Notes: generated by a model from the sequence alone, not told the origin. 64,000 bases of DNA from Lachnospiraceae bacterium (GCA_009777715.1 WRLH01000007.1:58388-122387), one strand, 5' to 3'; numbered from the stretch's first letter, positions 44,137 to 53,933 are shown. Made by a program: numbers and translations.

Positions 44137-45066
44137 ATGAAAAAAACTTTTGACGAACTAATTGCCAAGCTAAAAGATGTCCCCATGAAAAAAGTCGCGG
44201 TCGCCTGCGCCCAGGATTCAGCCGTTTTAGAAGCTGTCAAAGCAGCAAAGGACCGCGGAATCGCTGACGCAATCCTTGTTGGTGATGAAGCCAAAATCAA
44301 AGATGTAGCCGCTTCAATCAAGATGGACATTGGCGATTTTGAGATTATCCATTATGCCGATGATTATGAAGCCGCCCTTGCCGCCGTAAAATTAGTCCAT
44401 GACGGAAATGCGGATATGTATATGAAAGGGCTTATTGATACCCGTGCCTTTTTAAAGAGCGTCTTAGACCGCGAAGTCGGGCTCCGCACCGGAGCAGCGC
44501 TTTCCCATGTTTGCGTCTTCGACGTTGACGGGGTTGACCAATTGCTCTTCCTGACCGATGTCGCCTTTATCCCTTATCCGACTTTGGAAGACAAAATAAA
44601 TATTATCAAAAACACCCTTGTCATCACCGAAGCTTGCGGCCTTACGAATCCCAAAGTCGCGCCTCTTGCCGCTGTTGAAGTGGTTAACCCCAAAATGCCC
44701 TGTACTGTTGAAGCCGCTGAACTTAAGAGAATGTCGAAAGACGGCGAGATTTCCGGCTGTGTCATTGACGGGCCGCTTTCCTTAGACCTTGCGATTGACC
44801 CTGAAGCCGCGATTCATAAGGGGGCAACTGACCGTGATATCCAAGGTGACGCCGATATCCTGCTCTTCCCTGACCTGCATTCCGGCAACCTCGTATATAA
44901 AGCATTAGTCCATACCGCAAAAGTCAAGAACGGCAATATTTTGACCGGAACAAAAGCCCCGGTTATCCTGACTTCCCGCTCTGACGAATGCGAATGCAAA
45001 ATAAATTCCATCGCCCTTGGGGCGGTTGTCGCGGACGCAATGAAGAAAGCCGCCGCCGTAAAGTAA
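44137..45066 (+). CDS. ptb: Phosphate butyryltransferase
   Basis: 309 residues of the phosphotransacetylase/phosphotransbutyrylase family: KKVAVACAQD, ALSHVCVFDVDG, FLTDVAFIPYPTLEDKI and the acyl-phosphate region GCVIDGPLSLDLAID. It converts butyryl-CoA and phosphate to butyryl phosphate. It is followed at about 96 bp by butyrate kinase, so the pair makes butyrate and ATP. AGGAG lies 11 bp before the ATG. Confidence 0.93.
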   Translation: MKKTFDELIAKLKDVPMKKVAVACAQDSAVLEAVKAAKDRGIADAILVGDEAKIKDVAASIKMDIGDFEIIHYADDYEAALAAVKLVHDGNADMYMKGLIDTRAFLKSVLDREVGLRTGAALSHVCVFDVDGVDQLLFLTDVAFIPYPTLEDKINIIKNTLVITEACGLTNPKVAPLAAVEVVNPKMPCTVEAAELKRMSKDGEISGCVIDGPLSLDLAIDPEAAIHKGATDRDIQGDADILLFPDLHSGNLVYKALVHTAKVKNGNILTGTKAPVILTSRSDECECKINSIALGAVVADAMKKAAAVK

Positions 45067-45162
45067 CCTAAAACCAAAGAATAGTTTAGCGCAAAGCATA
45101 AAAAATATGCAAGCAAAAATGCAAGCATTTTAAAAATGCTTTCGCTGCTCGAAAGGAAAAAT

Positions 45163-46230
45163 ATGCCAATTAAAAGCCTCGTTATCAATCCCGGTTCTAC
45201 CTCAACCAAAATCGGTGTTTTTGAAGACAACAAGATCCTTTTTCAAGAAACCCTGCGCCATACGACTGAAGAAATTGCCGCTTTTGCGACAGTCGCCGAC
45301 CAAAAAGATTTCCGCAAGGACATTATCTTGAAATTTTTTGAAGAAAAAAATATTGATATCAATTCCCTTGACATGATTGTCGGCTGCGGCGGCCTTCTAA
45401 GGCCAATTGTCGGCGGTACATATGCCGTTAATGACAGCCTGATTGCCGATTTGGAAAAAGGCGAACGCGGCCAACACGCTTCGAACTTTGGCGGCCTGAT
45501 TGCCAAAGAAATTGCCGACAAAATTTCTGTTCCGGCCTTTATCGTTGACCCGGTTGTTGTTGATGAATTAATGCCAGAGGCAAGGCTTTCCGGCGTTCCG
45601 GAACTGCCCCGCGTCAGCATTTTCCATGCCCTTAACCAAAAGGCTATTGCCAAACGTTATGCCCGGGAAACAAACCGCGCTTATACAGACCTTAATTTAA
45701 TCGTTGTCCACTTAGGCGGCGGCGTTTCGGTCGGGGCGCATCAAAAGGGCAAAGTAATTGATGTTTTTAACGCCCTTGACGGCGATGGCGCTTTTTCACC
45801 TGAACGTGCCGGGGGCGTGCCAACCGGGGCGTTAATCAAAATGTGTTACTCCGGCGAATTTACCGAAAAAGAAATGTTCAAGAAAATTATTGGCGGCGGC
45901 GGGCTTAACGCATACCTTGGCTGTAACAGTATGCAGGAAGTCGAACAGAAAGTTGCTGCGGGAAATGCCGAATGGACGCTTGTCCGTGACGCTTTTATCT
46001 TGCAAATCAGCAAGGATATTGGCTCAATGGCCTGTGTCTTAAAAGGCAAGGTTGACCAGATTCTTATTACCGGAGGCATCGCCTACAACAAGACCGTAAC
46101 CGATTCCCTCACCGAGCGGGCCGGCTTTATTGCCCCGGTAACCGTTTATCCCGGTGAAGATGAGTTATTGGCGTTAGCCGAAGGCGCACTTAGGGTCATG
46201 AATGGCGAAGAGGAAGCTTTGGTTTATTAG
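45163..46230 (+). CDS. buk: Butyrate kinase
   Basis: 355 residues, an ASKHA fold acyl kinase: [37 protein letters not shown] and [10 protein letters not shown]. It transfers the acyl phosphate to ADP. The ATG at 45163 is chosen because AAAGGA stands six bases upstream; the in-frame ATG at 45136 has none. Ends 6 bp from a convergent gene. Confidence 0.95.
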   Translation: MPIKSLVINPGSTSTKIGVFEDNKILFQETLRHTTEEIAAFATVADQKDFRKDIILKFFEEKNIDINSLDMIVGCGGLLRPIVGGTYAVNDSLIADLEKGERGQHASNFGGLIAKEIADKISVPAFIVDPVVVDELMPEARLSGVPELPRVSIFHALNQKAIAKRYARETNRAYTDLNLIVVHLGGGVSVGAHQKGKVIDVFNALDGDGAFSPERAGGVPTGALIKMCYSGEFTEKEMFKKIIGGGGLNAYLGCNSMQEVEQKVAAGNAEWTLVRDAFILQISKDIGSMACVLKGKVDQILITGGIAYNKTVTDSLTERAGFIAPVTVYPGEDELLALAEGALRVMNGEEEALVY

Positions 46231-46236
46231 GTTGCC

Positions 46237-47121
46237 CTAACAGACATGGTTGCCGCCAGCTTCCTTAGCGCAGGATAATTTTTCATTAGCTTCTTTATAT
46301 AGGGCTTGGAAATCTTCCCCTGCTTTTGGCGTATCTGCCGCAACGCCAATACTGCAAGTAATTTGTGTTGTCAGTGAACCCATGCTGGGGATTTCCATAA
46401 TTTCAACGAAGTGGTTTATTTCATTGGCCAAAGCACACGCTTCGTAAAAATCGGCATTAGGCAGGAGAAAAGCAAATTCCTCACCGCTGATTCTGGCAAC
46501 TAAATCATCTTCATTACGTAAGAAGCCAGCAAAGACCTTGGCGATTGTCTGTAATAAAACATCACCTTGCAAATAGCCATAGGTTTGGTTGTACTGCTGC
46601 ATCATGTCAATGTCAATTAATAGAATGCTAAGCGGCTTATTGCCCTTTATTGCTTTAACCCATTCTGCTGCAAGCCGATGTTCAAAATTGCGGCGGTTGG
46701 CAATTTCCGTCAGGACATCAATCGTTCCAAAGTCTTCAATCATCCGCGCGTGTTCCAAGGCTTTCATATGGATTCTTAACCGCGCTTTCAAAATCGAATT
46801 ATTAAACGGTTTCATAATATAATCAACCGCCCCAAGCAAAAAACCTCTTTCTTCATCTGCCACGCTACTAAGCGCAGTAATGAAAATGACCGGGATTGAC
46901 TTAGTCGCTTCGTCTTCCTTTAAAACCTTTATGACATCGTAGCCGCTCATATCAGGCATAATAATATCCAGCAAAATCATATCCGGCTGATCCGAAACAG
47001 CTCGCCTGATTGCCGTTTCGCCGCTCTTTGCAACGTAAATGCTATAGTCATTTTTCAAAATATGGTTAAGTACATCAAGGTTGGATTTGTCGTCATCAAC
47101 AATCAGAATCCTATTTTTCAA
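46237..47121 (-). CDS. REC-GGDEF response regulator, variant SGEEF site
   Basis: 294 residues. The receiver domain has DDD at 9-11, phospho-acceptor D52 and K104; the GGDEF domain begins near 135 (DVLTEIANRRNF) with IDIDMMQQYNQTYGYLQGD. The signature is S212-GEEF rather than GG(D/E)EF. Some S-variants remain diguanylate cyclases, so activity is possible but unproven. The start is TTG, supported by GAGGGGG eight bases upstream. It follows the S1 gene by 22 bp. Confidence 0.9.
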   Translation of the reverse strand: MKNRILIVDDDKSNLDVLNHILKNDYSIYVAKSGETAIRRAVSDQPDMILLDIIMPDMSGYDVIKVLKEDEATKSIPVIFITALSSVADEERGFLLGAVDYIMKPFNNSILKARLRIHMKALEHARMIEDFGTIDVLTEIANRRNFEHRLAAEWVKAIKGNKPLSILLIDIDMMQQYNQTYGYLQGDVLLQTIAKVFAGFLRNEDDLVARISGEEFAFLLPNADFYEACALANEINHFVEIMEIPSMGSLTTQITCSIGVAADTPKAGEDFQALYKEANEKLSCAKEAGGNHVC

Positions 47122-47143
47122 TTTGCTACCCCCTCGGTAACTC

Positions 47144-48115
47144 CTATAATTTTAGGTCCGTAATTAAGTTTTCTAATGATGTCGTAATTCGTCCGTCTGA
47201 CTTATAATTAAAATCTTCAATTTTTTCAATCGGTGCTTCTTCTTCTAACGCTTTTATGCTTAGTGAAATCTTGCCCTCGTTCACTTTAAGTACTTTGACC
47301 TTGACCTCACTGCCAACTTTAAGGACATCCCCGGCTGATTTTATCCGCTCCCGTGAAATCTGGGAAATATGGACCAAGCCGCTGATTCCGTCACCAAGGT
47401 TTATGAATGCGCCAAAATCCATCAGCTTCTCAACTTTACCCTCCAAAATGCTGCCGGGGATAATCATTGAGATTTTGCGTTCGCGTTCCTCTTGAAGCTC
47501 TTCCCGCAAAACTATTTTTGCTGATAAAATCAGTTTTTCTTTGGCGCGGTCAACGGTAATGACCCGTGCTTTCACTATTTTGTTAAGCCAAGGGGTGACA
47601 TCTTCGACATAGTCAAGCGAAAGCTGGGACGCAGGGATAAAGCCCCGGATTTCTTCTAAGTAACAAAGTACCCCGCCCTTGGTGACTCCGGTGATTTTGA
47701 CGAAAAAATCACGGCCCTTGGCACAGTATTCTTCTAATTTGACCCATGCAAGGACTTGGTTGGCAAGAATGCGGGACAACTTTATGTTCCCCTGCCCGTC
47801 ATCTGTTTTTATGACTGTTGCTTCGATAACTTCGCCGATGTTTATGTCCCGTGTGATCAAAAAATCGGGAGCTTTGCTCAAATCGGCTGCTTTGATAATG
47901 CCCTGTGCATAATAATTAAGGTCGAGAACTACTTCTTCTTCGCTAACGGCAATGACCGTGCCCTTTAGAATATCACCCTCGCCTATTTTGCGGAAAGACG
48001 CTTCCAGTTCCTTAGCGTAATCATTCATTGTTTCGGCTTTTGCTTCCGCCTTTGCTTCCGCGCTTGCTTCTGTCAATCCATTGCTTTCTGTTTCAATAAT
48101 TTTTTCTGTTTCCAT
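47144..48115 (-). CDS. S1-domain RNA-binding protein (RpsA-like)
   Basis: 323 residues with three S1 modules: about 36-110 ([18 protein letters not shown]), 120-190 ([29 protein letters not shown]), and 210-285 ([34 protein letters not shown]). The third is canonical. The N-terminus has an Ala/Lys/Glu repeat ([11 protein letters not shown]). It resembles short ribosomal protein S1 homologues of Firmicutes and may bind mRNA in translation. Confidence 0.88.
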   Translation of the reverse strand: METEKIIETESNGLTEASAEAKAEAKAETMNDYAKELEASFRKIGEGDILKGTVIAVSEEEVVLDLNYYAQGIIKAADLSKAPDFLITRDINIGEVIEATVIKTDDGQGNIKLSRILANQVLAWVKLEEYCAKGRDFFVKITGVTKGGVLCYLEEIRGFIPASQLSLDYVEDVTPWLNKIVKARVITVDRAKEKLILSAKIVLREELQEERERKISMIIPGSILEGKVEKLMDFGAFINLGDGISGLVHISQISRERIKSAGDVLKVGSEVKVKVLKVNEGKISLSIKALEEEAPIEKIEDFNYKSDGRITTSLENLITDLKL

Positions 48116-48180
48116 AGAAATTGTATCCTCGCTTGTGTTTTATCGTAGCATATGCTTTTAGCGTCATCTACGTGTGAATT

Positions 48181-48202
48181 TATACTGTATGTTTGCAGTA
48201 TA
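48181..48202. promoter_or_regulatory. Inverted repeat upstream of the S1 gene
   Basis: TATACTG (48181-48187) and CAGTATA (48196-48202), perfect 7-bp arms with an 8-bp gap, 66 bp before the S1 start; a possible operator. The rest of 48116-48494 holds the structured element B and the ECF gene promoter. Confidence 0.4.
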
Positions 48203-48276
48203 CAAAAAACTTGAGCTTAAGTCAAATTTTTTCTGATTTTTGTTTTTGGAGTTTTACTTTACATTTGTTTCCGCGT

Positions 48277-48410
48277 ATACGAGAGCTGTCAATTCAACGT
48301 CCGACGCGCTTTCGCTCCGAGAGAATCGTTGCGTTACATAAATTCGCAAAATACGCAAATTAAGTAACGACGATTCTCAAGGGTCGGCCTTTTGAATCGC
48401 ACTCTCGTAT
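48277..48410 (+). repeat. Structured hairpin element, copy B
   Basis: Stems: ATACGAGAG/CTCTCGTAT, ATTCAA/TTGAAT, CCGAC/GTCGG, GAGAATCGT/ACGATTCTC, GTTAC/GTAAC, then an apical AATT/AATT. Conserved loops: GCGCTTTCGCTCC after CCGAC, and TGC (48330-48332) facing G48369. It has the same order of parts as copy A at 24 kb with almost every stem sequence different. It ends 28 bp before the -35 of the ECF gene, so it is not in that transcript. Confidence 0.85.
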
Positions 48411-48438
48411 CACGAATATAGCATATTCCAAAAAACAC

Positions 48439-48467
48439 TTGACCTAAGCTAAATTAAAAGTTAGGAT
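48439..48467 (+). promoter_or_regulatory. Promoter of the ECF S-component gene
   Basis: TTGACC (48439-48444), 17 bp, TAGGAT (48462-48467). The start near 48474 leaves about 20 nt of leader, so no riboswitch fits. Confidence 0.55.
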
Positions 48468-48494
48468 ATAAGAGTTGAAATCAACGGAGGTAAA

Positions 48495-49082
48495 ATGAAA
48501 ATGAAAACTGACACAATTAAGAACATGATTCTCGCCGCAATGTTTATGGCAATTGGCCTATTGCTCCCCTTCTTCACCGGACAGATCCCCCAGTTCGGGA
48601 ACATGATGCTGCCAATGCATATCCCGGTTCTTTTATGCGGCCTTATTTGCGGCTGGAAATATGGGCTGATTATCGGCTTTATCCTGCCGGGATTCCGCTC
48701 TTTCCTCTTCGGAATGCCGCCTTTCCTCGCGCCAGTTCCGATTGGCCTTGCGATGACCTTTGAACTGGCAGCATACGGCTTTTTTGCTGGCTTTTTATAC
48801 CAGCGTTCAAAATGGCAATGCGTTGTTGCGCTTTACCGCTCAATGATAACGGCGATGATTGCCGGACGTTTAGTCTGGGGAGCGGCAATGGCCTTGCTCG
48901 TTCCGCTTGGGTTAAACCCCGGCTTTAGCCTTTCCGCTTTTATGTCCGGCGCGTTCACTTTGGCGATTCCCGGAATCATTGTCCAGCTTACTTTGATCCC
49001 AGTGGTCATGGTCACGCTAAACCGGACCGGCCTGGTGAAATTCCGCAAAGCCCAAAAAGCAGAAGCCGAAAGCCCCAAATAA
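48495..49082 (+). CDS. ECF transporter substrate-binding (S) component
   Basis: 195 residues with about six helices. LPMHIPVLLCGLICGWKYGLIIGFILP is typical of a Clostridial S-component subfamily. It binds a vitamin or related micronutrient and works with a shared EcfAAT module encoded elsewhere. The ligand cannot be assigned; there is no riboswitch or biosynthetic neighbour. Basic C-terminal tail. Start with GGAGG. Confidence 0.82.
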   Translation: MKMKTDTIKNMILAAMFMAIGLLLPFFTGQIPQFGNMMLPMHIPVLLCGLICGWKYGLIIGFILPGFRSFLFGMPPFLAPVPIGLAMTFELAAYGFFAGFLYQRSKWQCVVALYRSMITAMIAGRLVWGAAMALLVPLGLNPGFSLSAFMSGAFTLAIPGIIVQLTLIPVVMVTLNRTGLVKFRKAQKAEAESPK

Positions 49083-49106
49083 AAAATAAATGCTACAATC
49101 CGCTTT

Positions 49107-50369
49107 TTAAAAAGGTTTTTCTTTTAAAGGGGTTCTTTCATTTAAAAAGGCTCTCTCTTTTAAAAGAGTTCTTTCCTTTAAAAAGATTCCCTCTTTTAAA
49201 AGAGTTCTTTCCTTTTTGCTGAGCTGCTGTAACGAAAGCTCCCGCATTTCATTAAGCAAGCAAGTGACAGGCTCGCCATAAACAATGGCGTCCAGCCCTT
49301 TTGCCATCAGCGCATCAAAAGCTTCTGTTATTGCGTTAATGCTCCGGGGGAATTTTGTAAGCCATTCATTGAGGCTGTCCATATCAAGGAATAAACCTTT
49401 TATCAATGCCATATAAGCAAAAGTCTGGGTTGCCGGCATACTGTCGGCAACGCGGATTTCAATATATTGGCGCAACCGGACATCCGGAAAAACCAAGGAC
49501 AAATATAAAAGATATTCTTCGCTCCACTTAGGCTTTGTGCTTAGAACCGCGGAAACCTTACGTTCACTTTTTTTTGATATATCAGCCTCTGCTTCAAAAA
49601 TAGCGTCCTGACTGATTATGTATTCGGCATATTTCCGAAAGGAAAAATCAGGGTCAAAGGCCGCCGGGGGAATGCCGCAACGCGCTGGGTCAACACCGCG
49701 CCAGATGGCGGTGCGGATTAGGGGATTGTCATTTGGTTTTGCTTCAAAAATAGGGGCATTACTGCTTATGATGGCAAATAAGGGGGCAAGAAGGCAAGCG
49801 CATTGATATTTATTAATGAAATCCTTTTCATCAGTATAATCCAAAACAACCTGGCAGGAAGCAGTCCCGCGCATCATGTTGATTCCGTAGTTTCCGGTCT
49901 TATTAAAATGCTGGTCCATAAAAGTATATCTTTTCTTAGGCAGCAGCGGGATATCGCGGACAAGCGTCTTTGGCTGATAACCTTCGCTTAATAATTCCTG
50001 ATTCCTTTTGGCGAGAATCGTGCTGATTATCTGGTGGTACTTGTTGTAAATAAAAGCAAGCTCTGTAATATCAGCGGAAGCAGCCACGCTGATTTCTAGC
50101 TGGCTTCCTGGCTCAAGGGAAAGCTCTGCTTCATTGTTAATCAGGCCAAAAAGATGCCCGTCAGCCCAGTATTCACTGGTAAAATGGGGTTTTAGCTCAT
50201 TCAAAAGCTGTAAAACGCCGTTTTCGCCGAAATAAGGAATTGATTGCCTGCTATCGCGATCGACAATAAAATGCTCTGCTTCAAGGCCATACTTTAGGTC
50301 TGTCGGACGCTTAGATCCGGCGGCAAAAAAGTCCGTATAGTTTTTTATGATTGTTTCTGTGGTTGGCAT
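49107..50369 (-). CDS. Glutamate-cysteine ligase family protein with repeat tail
   Basis: 420 residues of the GCS2/EgtA-like ATP-grasp-related family: YGLEAEHFI, LSLEPGSQLEIS, YGINMMRGTASCQVVLDY and YIEIRVADSMP. It would join glutamate to the amine of cysteine (or a similar amine), first step of gamma-glutamylcysteine thiol production; no glutathione synthetase gene is beside it. The last 35 residues are a degenerate tandem repeat of KERTLLKE(R/G)xFL encoded by near-identical DNA at 49107-49215. That tail is foreign to the family. Confidence 0.85.
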   Translation of the reverse strand: MPTTETIIKNYTDFFAAGSKRPTDLKYGLEAEHFIVDRDSRQSIPYFGENGVLQLLNELKPHFTSEYWADGHLFGLINNEAELSLEPGSQLEISVAASADITELAFIYNKYHQIISTILAKRNQELLSEGYQPKTLVRDIPLLPKKRYTFMDQHFNKTGNYGINMMRGTASCQVVLDYTDEKDFINKYQCACLLAPLFAIISSNAPIFEAKPNDNPLIRTAIWRGVDPARCGIPPAAFDPDFSFRKYAEYIISQDAIFEAEADISKKSERKVSAVLSTKPKWSEEYLLYLSLVFPDVRLRQYIEIRVADSMPATQTFAYMALIKGLFLDMDSLNEWLTKFPRSINAITEAFDALMAKGLDAIVYGEPVTCLLNEMRELSLQQLSKKERTLLKEGIFLKERTLLKERAFLNERTPLKEKPF

Positions 50370-50470
50370 AATGCCCTTTCTAGGTAAAATTAATAATATT
50401 CAAAGCCAAATCATGTAAGTTGACCAGAAGTGATTATAACATATTAAGGGAGTAAGGGGAAGAGGGGAGT

Positions 50471-51310
50471 TTATTTCCGCTTTAATTTATTTTCCACCAG
50501 CTTATCATGATAAAAATAATTCTTGTAAGAGATTTTATTTTCCGCGCAGTATTTTTCGATATCTGCTTCCAAAAGCGGCCAGTAATTATTATTGCTATTC
50601 ATGGTTGTTTTCAAATATAATGAGCAATAAAGCGGATATAATTCCGGATAATTCGTTTCTATATACGATAAAATATCTTTCTTATAACTGCCCCTTAGAT
50701 TTAGGTTTTCGAACCAATATTCCGCAACATAGGGCTTAGTTTTTTTTATGATTTCCCGGTAATCCGTGATTTCCGGGAAAATAGGCGAGATAAATAGAAC
50801 GGTAAAAATGCCTGCTTCATGAAGTTCTCTTAGGGCTTCTATCCGCTCTGATACGCTGCTTGCTTTTTCCATATCACTAACAAAACCTTCATCGGTGCAA
50901 TTAATTGATATTGAAACCTTTAAGTCTTTGAATTTTTTAAGCAAATCGATATCGCGGCAAATTAGTTTTGATTTGGTGGAAATATTTAAGGTAAAATCAA
51001 TATCAACAAGCTGCTCAAGTATTTTCCGCGTCAGCTGATGTTCCTCTTCCAAATAATTATAGCAATCGGTCACCGAAGACATGAAAACTGTTTTGCCAAT
51101 TATTTTTTTTGTATTTAAGGGAGTGCCGCAAATTTTTATATCAACAAACTCACCCCATTTTTCTTGGTGTCCCGAAAATCTTTTCATAAAACAGGCATAA
51201 CAATATTTGCATGAATGCGGGCAGCCCACATATGGGTTAATAACGAAATCGCTGGCGGGCAAATTTGACTTTGTCAGATATGATTTTGTATTAATTTTGT
51301 TGATGACCAT
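50471..51310 (-). CDS. Radical SAM protein, SplB-like
   Basis: 279 residues. The Fe-S cluster motif is CPHSCKYC, within NPYVGCPHSCKYCYACFMKRF as in the SPL-type radical SAM family. The rest is a TIM-barrel core (FTLNISTKS, VSISINCTDEGF, FISPIFPE). The substrate is unknown; spore photoproduct lyase itself is longer and the protein lacks clear evidence for that role. It is the last gene of the agr-linked set, 17 bp after the permease gene. Confidence 0.8.
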   Translation of the reverse strand: MVINKINTKSYLTKSNLPASDFVINPYVGCPHSCKYCYACFMKRFSGHQEKWGEFVDIKICGTPLNTKKIIGKTVFMSSVTDCYNYLEEEHQLTRKILEQLVDIDFTLNISTKSKLICRDIDLLKKFKDLKVSISINCTDEGFVSDMEKASSVSERIEALRELHEAGIFTVLFISPIFPEITDYREIIKKTKPYVAEYWFENLNLRGSYKKDILSYIETNYPELYPLYCSLYLKTTMNSNNNYWPLLEADIEKYCAENKISYKNYFYHDKLVENKLKRK

Positions 51311-51326
51311 GGTTTTCCTTTGCTTT

Positions 51327-52118
51327 TCACGACCCTGCTGGTATATATCGGTTTAATCCTGCTTTCCATATCAGCCTTTGGGCAAAAAACAGGATTAATG
51401 CGACCGGAACAGTCATGAGGCTCATAAAGTTAATTGTATCTTTGACAAAAAAAGTTGATGGGTAAAACCCAACAAAGCCTAGCGGCAAGACAAATGTAAT
51501 GATAAACTTTGTCGCATTATTAAAGATTGTAATGGGATATTTGCCAAAATCTTTGCTCCGGTTAACTAGTGATATTACCTCAAAAGGATCTGTTATCCAA
51601 AAGCCTAATGCGGCGGCTATCGTCATTAAGGAAGTGTAAATGCTCGTTGCGCAAAGCAGCAAAACTACTAAGAAAATAATATTGATGAAAGACCAATTCA
51701 AATTAAGGTTTGCCCCGGAGTAAGCCATCAAGGCTATTCCCAGAATCAGCTGTGAAAATCCTTTCGGATCAATGCTTTCAGTTAAGTAATAAAACATGGA
51801 ATCAATCGGCCGTAAGCAATATTTAATGAAACTTCCTTCTATAAAATGTATCCATATGCTCCAAATATTGTCAAAAAATATTTGATGCAGGCTAGTAGAA
51901 ATAGTAAAAAATGAAAAAATGAAAATCGTATCGTAATAGCTTACCCCGCCTAGCATTGGTATATGCTGGAAGATAAAATATAGTGTAAACAATGAAGTTA
52001 AGTTTGTCAATATGAGGCCGATTGAGCTAATCCAAAAATCAGCGGCAAACTCTAACTTGCTTTTGATGTTAACATTTAACAATTTCAAATAAATACTGGC
52101 GTATCTTTTTATTGCCAT
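51327..52118 (-). CDS. ABC-2 type permease, second subunit
   Basis: 263 residues and six helices of the PF06182-like (DUF990) ABC-2 permease family. The start at 52118 is set by GGAGG, which lies in the stop region of the preceding gene, so the two are coupled. With 52120-52905 and the ATPase at 52918-53931 it forms a two-permease exporter. Substrate unknown. Confidence 0.78.
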   Translation of the reverse strand: MAIKRYASIYLKLLNVNIKSKLEFAADFWISSIGLILTNLTSLFTLYFIFQHIPMLGGVSYYDTIFIFSFFTISTSLHQIFFDNIWSIWIHFIEGSFIKYCLRPIDSMFYYLTESIDPKGFSQLILGIALMAYSGANLNLNWSFINIIFLVVLLLCATSIYTSLMTIAAALGFWITDPFEVISLVNRSKDFGKYPITIFNNATKFIITFVLPLGFVGFYPSTFFVKDTINFMSLMTVPVALILFFAQRLIWKAGLNRYIPAGS

Positions 52119-52119
52119 T

Positions 52120-52905
52120 TCAACCTCCATTTATGGTAATCTTTTTGACACTATGAGCAAAGATAATCTTTGCTAATGCAGTTAAAATGAGGCCGCAGAT
52201 GATTTGCATTAGCAGCATCATCATCTTTTCATTAATATTTGCCTCGCTTGTCAAAAGCTTAATTGGCACTTGGTAAATATATTCAAATGGCGTATATTTT
52301 AAAAAGTTCTGAAAACCAAGCGGCAAAAACTCAAGCGGAATGACTGCTCCGGCAAGAAAAGCTATTATCGCTGTTTTTATTGTGCTGATTCCCCAAATTG
52401 CTTCTGTATGAAATGAAGTCAAGCCAATTATTAAATCGATATTATAAATTATTATCAATGAAATCAAAATCGAAAACAAAAAAAGCGGGAAGGATAAATT
52501 CAATTCAATTTTAAACTTAATAAAAATAAAGATAAATAAAGGGATTGTATTTGAAAACAGATTGCAGATGGACGTGCCAATAGTTTCAAAAAATTTTACA
52601 TTGTAAAACTTCTCAGGGATCAGAAGATACTTTTGAATATTTCCACTTAGTATATCCCTTGAAATAAACCATTCAATATTTGTATTTAAAAATGAAGCCA
52701 ATCCCATCGCCAAAAAAAGTTTGAGGATTACCGCTTCAAAATTAAGCACCGAGCTTATACCTGAATCACCTGCATAAATGCCATGCCAAAGCTGGTATGT
52801 CAAAAAGAAAAATATTATATTGCCAAATAAGGAAAAAATAAAACTTTCTTTCCTGGATAATTTAATCATCATATTAAGCCTGATGAATTTTACCGCATTT
52901 CCCAC
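52120..52905 (-). CDS. ABC-2 type permease, first subunit
   Basis: 261 residues with six predicted helices and GNIQKYLLIPEKFYNVKFFE, a loop resembling DUF990-type exporters. GTG start with AAAGGAG. Adjacent to the ATPase gene (12 bp). It is clearly different from the polysaccharide permease at 25-26 kb. Confidence 0.78.
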   Translation of the reverse strand: MGNAVKFIRLNMMIKLSRKESFIFSLFGNIIFFFLTYQLWHGIYAGDSGISSVLNFEAVILKLFLAMGLASFLNTNIEWFISRDILSGNIQKYLLIPEKFYNVKFFETIGTSICNLFSNTIPLFIFIFIKFKIELNLSFPLFLFSILISLIIIYNIDLIIGLTSFHTEAIWGISTIKTAIIAFLAGAVIPLEFLPLGFQNFLKYTPFEYIYQVPIKLLTSEANINEKMMMLLMQIICGLILTALAKIIFAHSVKKITINGG

Positions 52906-52917
52906 GTTATGCTCCTT

Positions 52918-53931
52918 TTAATCCTCATTCCCCAGCTCTCCGGCATATACTTTTCTGATCACATATTCAACATCGGGTTCAGAAATTGTAAAATCTTTTA
53001 TATTTTCATTGCGCAGAATATGTCCCATTAACTGGCTGACCGTTATTTTATTGCTAATCCGGATATTTAGATAATCTTCACGGACATCAATATCAAGCAC
53101 TTCATCAGGAGCAAATTCACTTTGCACCGCTGAAATTAGCAGCTGATTATTTTCTATATTTTCAAGGTAAATTCCCACTTCCTGATTTTGCCCAACCAAA
53201 TCGGAAATCTCAGACAGATTTCCATCATATATGATTGAGCCTTTGTCAATGACAATGATTCGCTCGCATAATGCTTTAATGTCCGATATATCGTGAGTTG
53301 TTAAAATTATTGTCGTCTTGAATTTTTTATTCATTGCCAAAATTAGTTCCCTAATCTTTGACTTAATATTTAAATCAAGCCCAATTGTCGGCTCATCAAG
53401 AAAAGCAATCCGGGGGTTGTGCAGGAATGCCCCGGCAATATCGCATAGCATTCTTTGGCCAAGAGATAAATTACGGACTGGCTTATGAATTATTTGATTG
53501 ATACCGAGCATTTCATCAAATAATTTTAATCTTTCATTATATTCAGCCATTTCTACGTCGTATATTTTTCTAATGATATCGAAAGATTCAATAACAGGAA
53601 GCTCCCACCACAATTGAGTCCTTTGCCCAAAGACAACGCCAATGTCTTTTGTGTACTTCATTCTCTCCCGGAACGGATCACGCCCATTTATGTTTATCCT
53701 GCCATGGTCACAGCGCAAAATCCCTGTCATCATCTTTATGGTTGTTGATTTGCCTGCTCCATTAGGGCCAAGCAACCCTACTATTTCACCATCGGCAATT
53801 GTAAAGTCAATTTTTTTAACCGCTTCAACAGTTTCTTTATTGCGGACAAACAATGACTTAACGCTGCCGCCTAGGCCAGGTGCTTTTTTGACGATAAAAA
53901 AACTCTTACTTACATTTTCAAGCTGAATCAT
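52918..53931 (-). CDS. ABC exporter ATPase (ABC-2 class)
   Basis: 337 residues. Walker A is GPNGAGKST, signature LSLGQRM, Walker B IAFLDEPTIGLD, switch His in TTHDISDI. The C-terminal 90 residues form an extra regulatory-like domain. FGQRTQLWWELPVIESFDIIRKIY is typical of the subfamily paired with two DUF990-like permeases. It energises export by the next two gene products. Confidence 0.88.
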   Translation of the reverse strand: MIQLENVSKSFFIVKKAPGLGGSVKSLFVRNKETVEAVKKIDFTIADGEIVGLLGPNGAGKSTTIKMMTGILRCDHGRININGRDPFRERMKYTKDIGVVFGQRTQLWWELPVIESFDIIRKIYDVEMAEYNERLKLFDEMLGINQIIHKPVRNLSLGQRMLCDIAGAFLHNPRIAFLDEPTIGLDLNIKSKIRELILAMNKKFKTTIILTTHDISDIKALCERIIVIDKGSIIYDGNLSEISDLVGQNQEVGIYLENIENNQLLISAVQSEFAPDEVLDIDVREDYLNIRISNKITVSQLMGHILRNENIKDFTISEPDVEYVIRKVYAGELGNED

Positions 53932-53933
53932 AT

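Noticed and set aside
48277..48410. Structured element as a riboswitch for the ECF transporter gene
   Set aside because: A good promoter lies downstream of it, leaving only about 20 nt of leader, and other copies are not placed as leaders.
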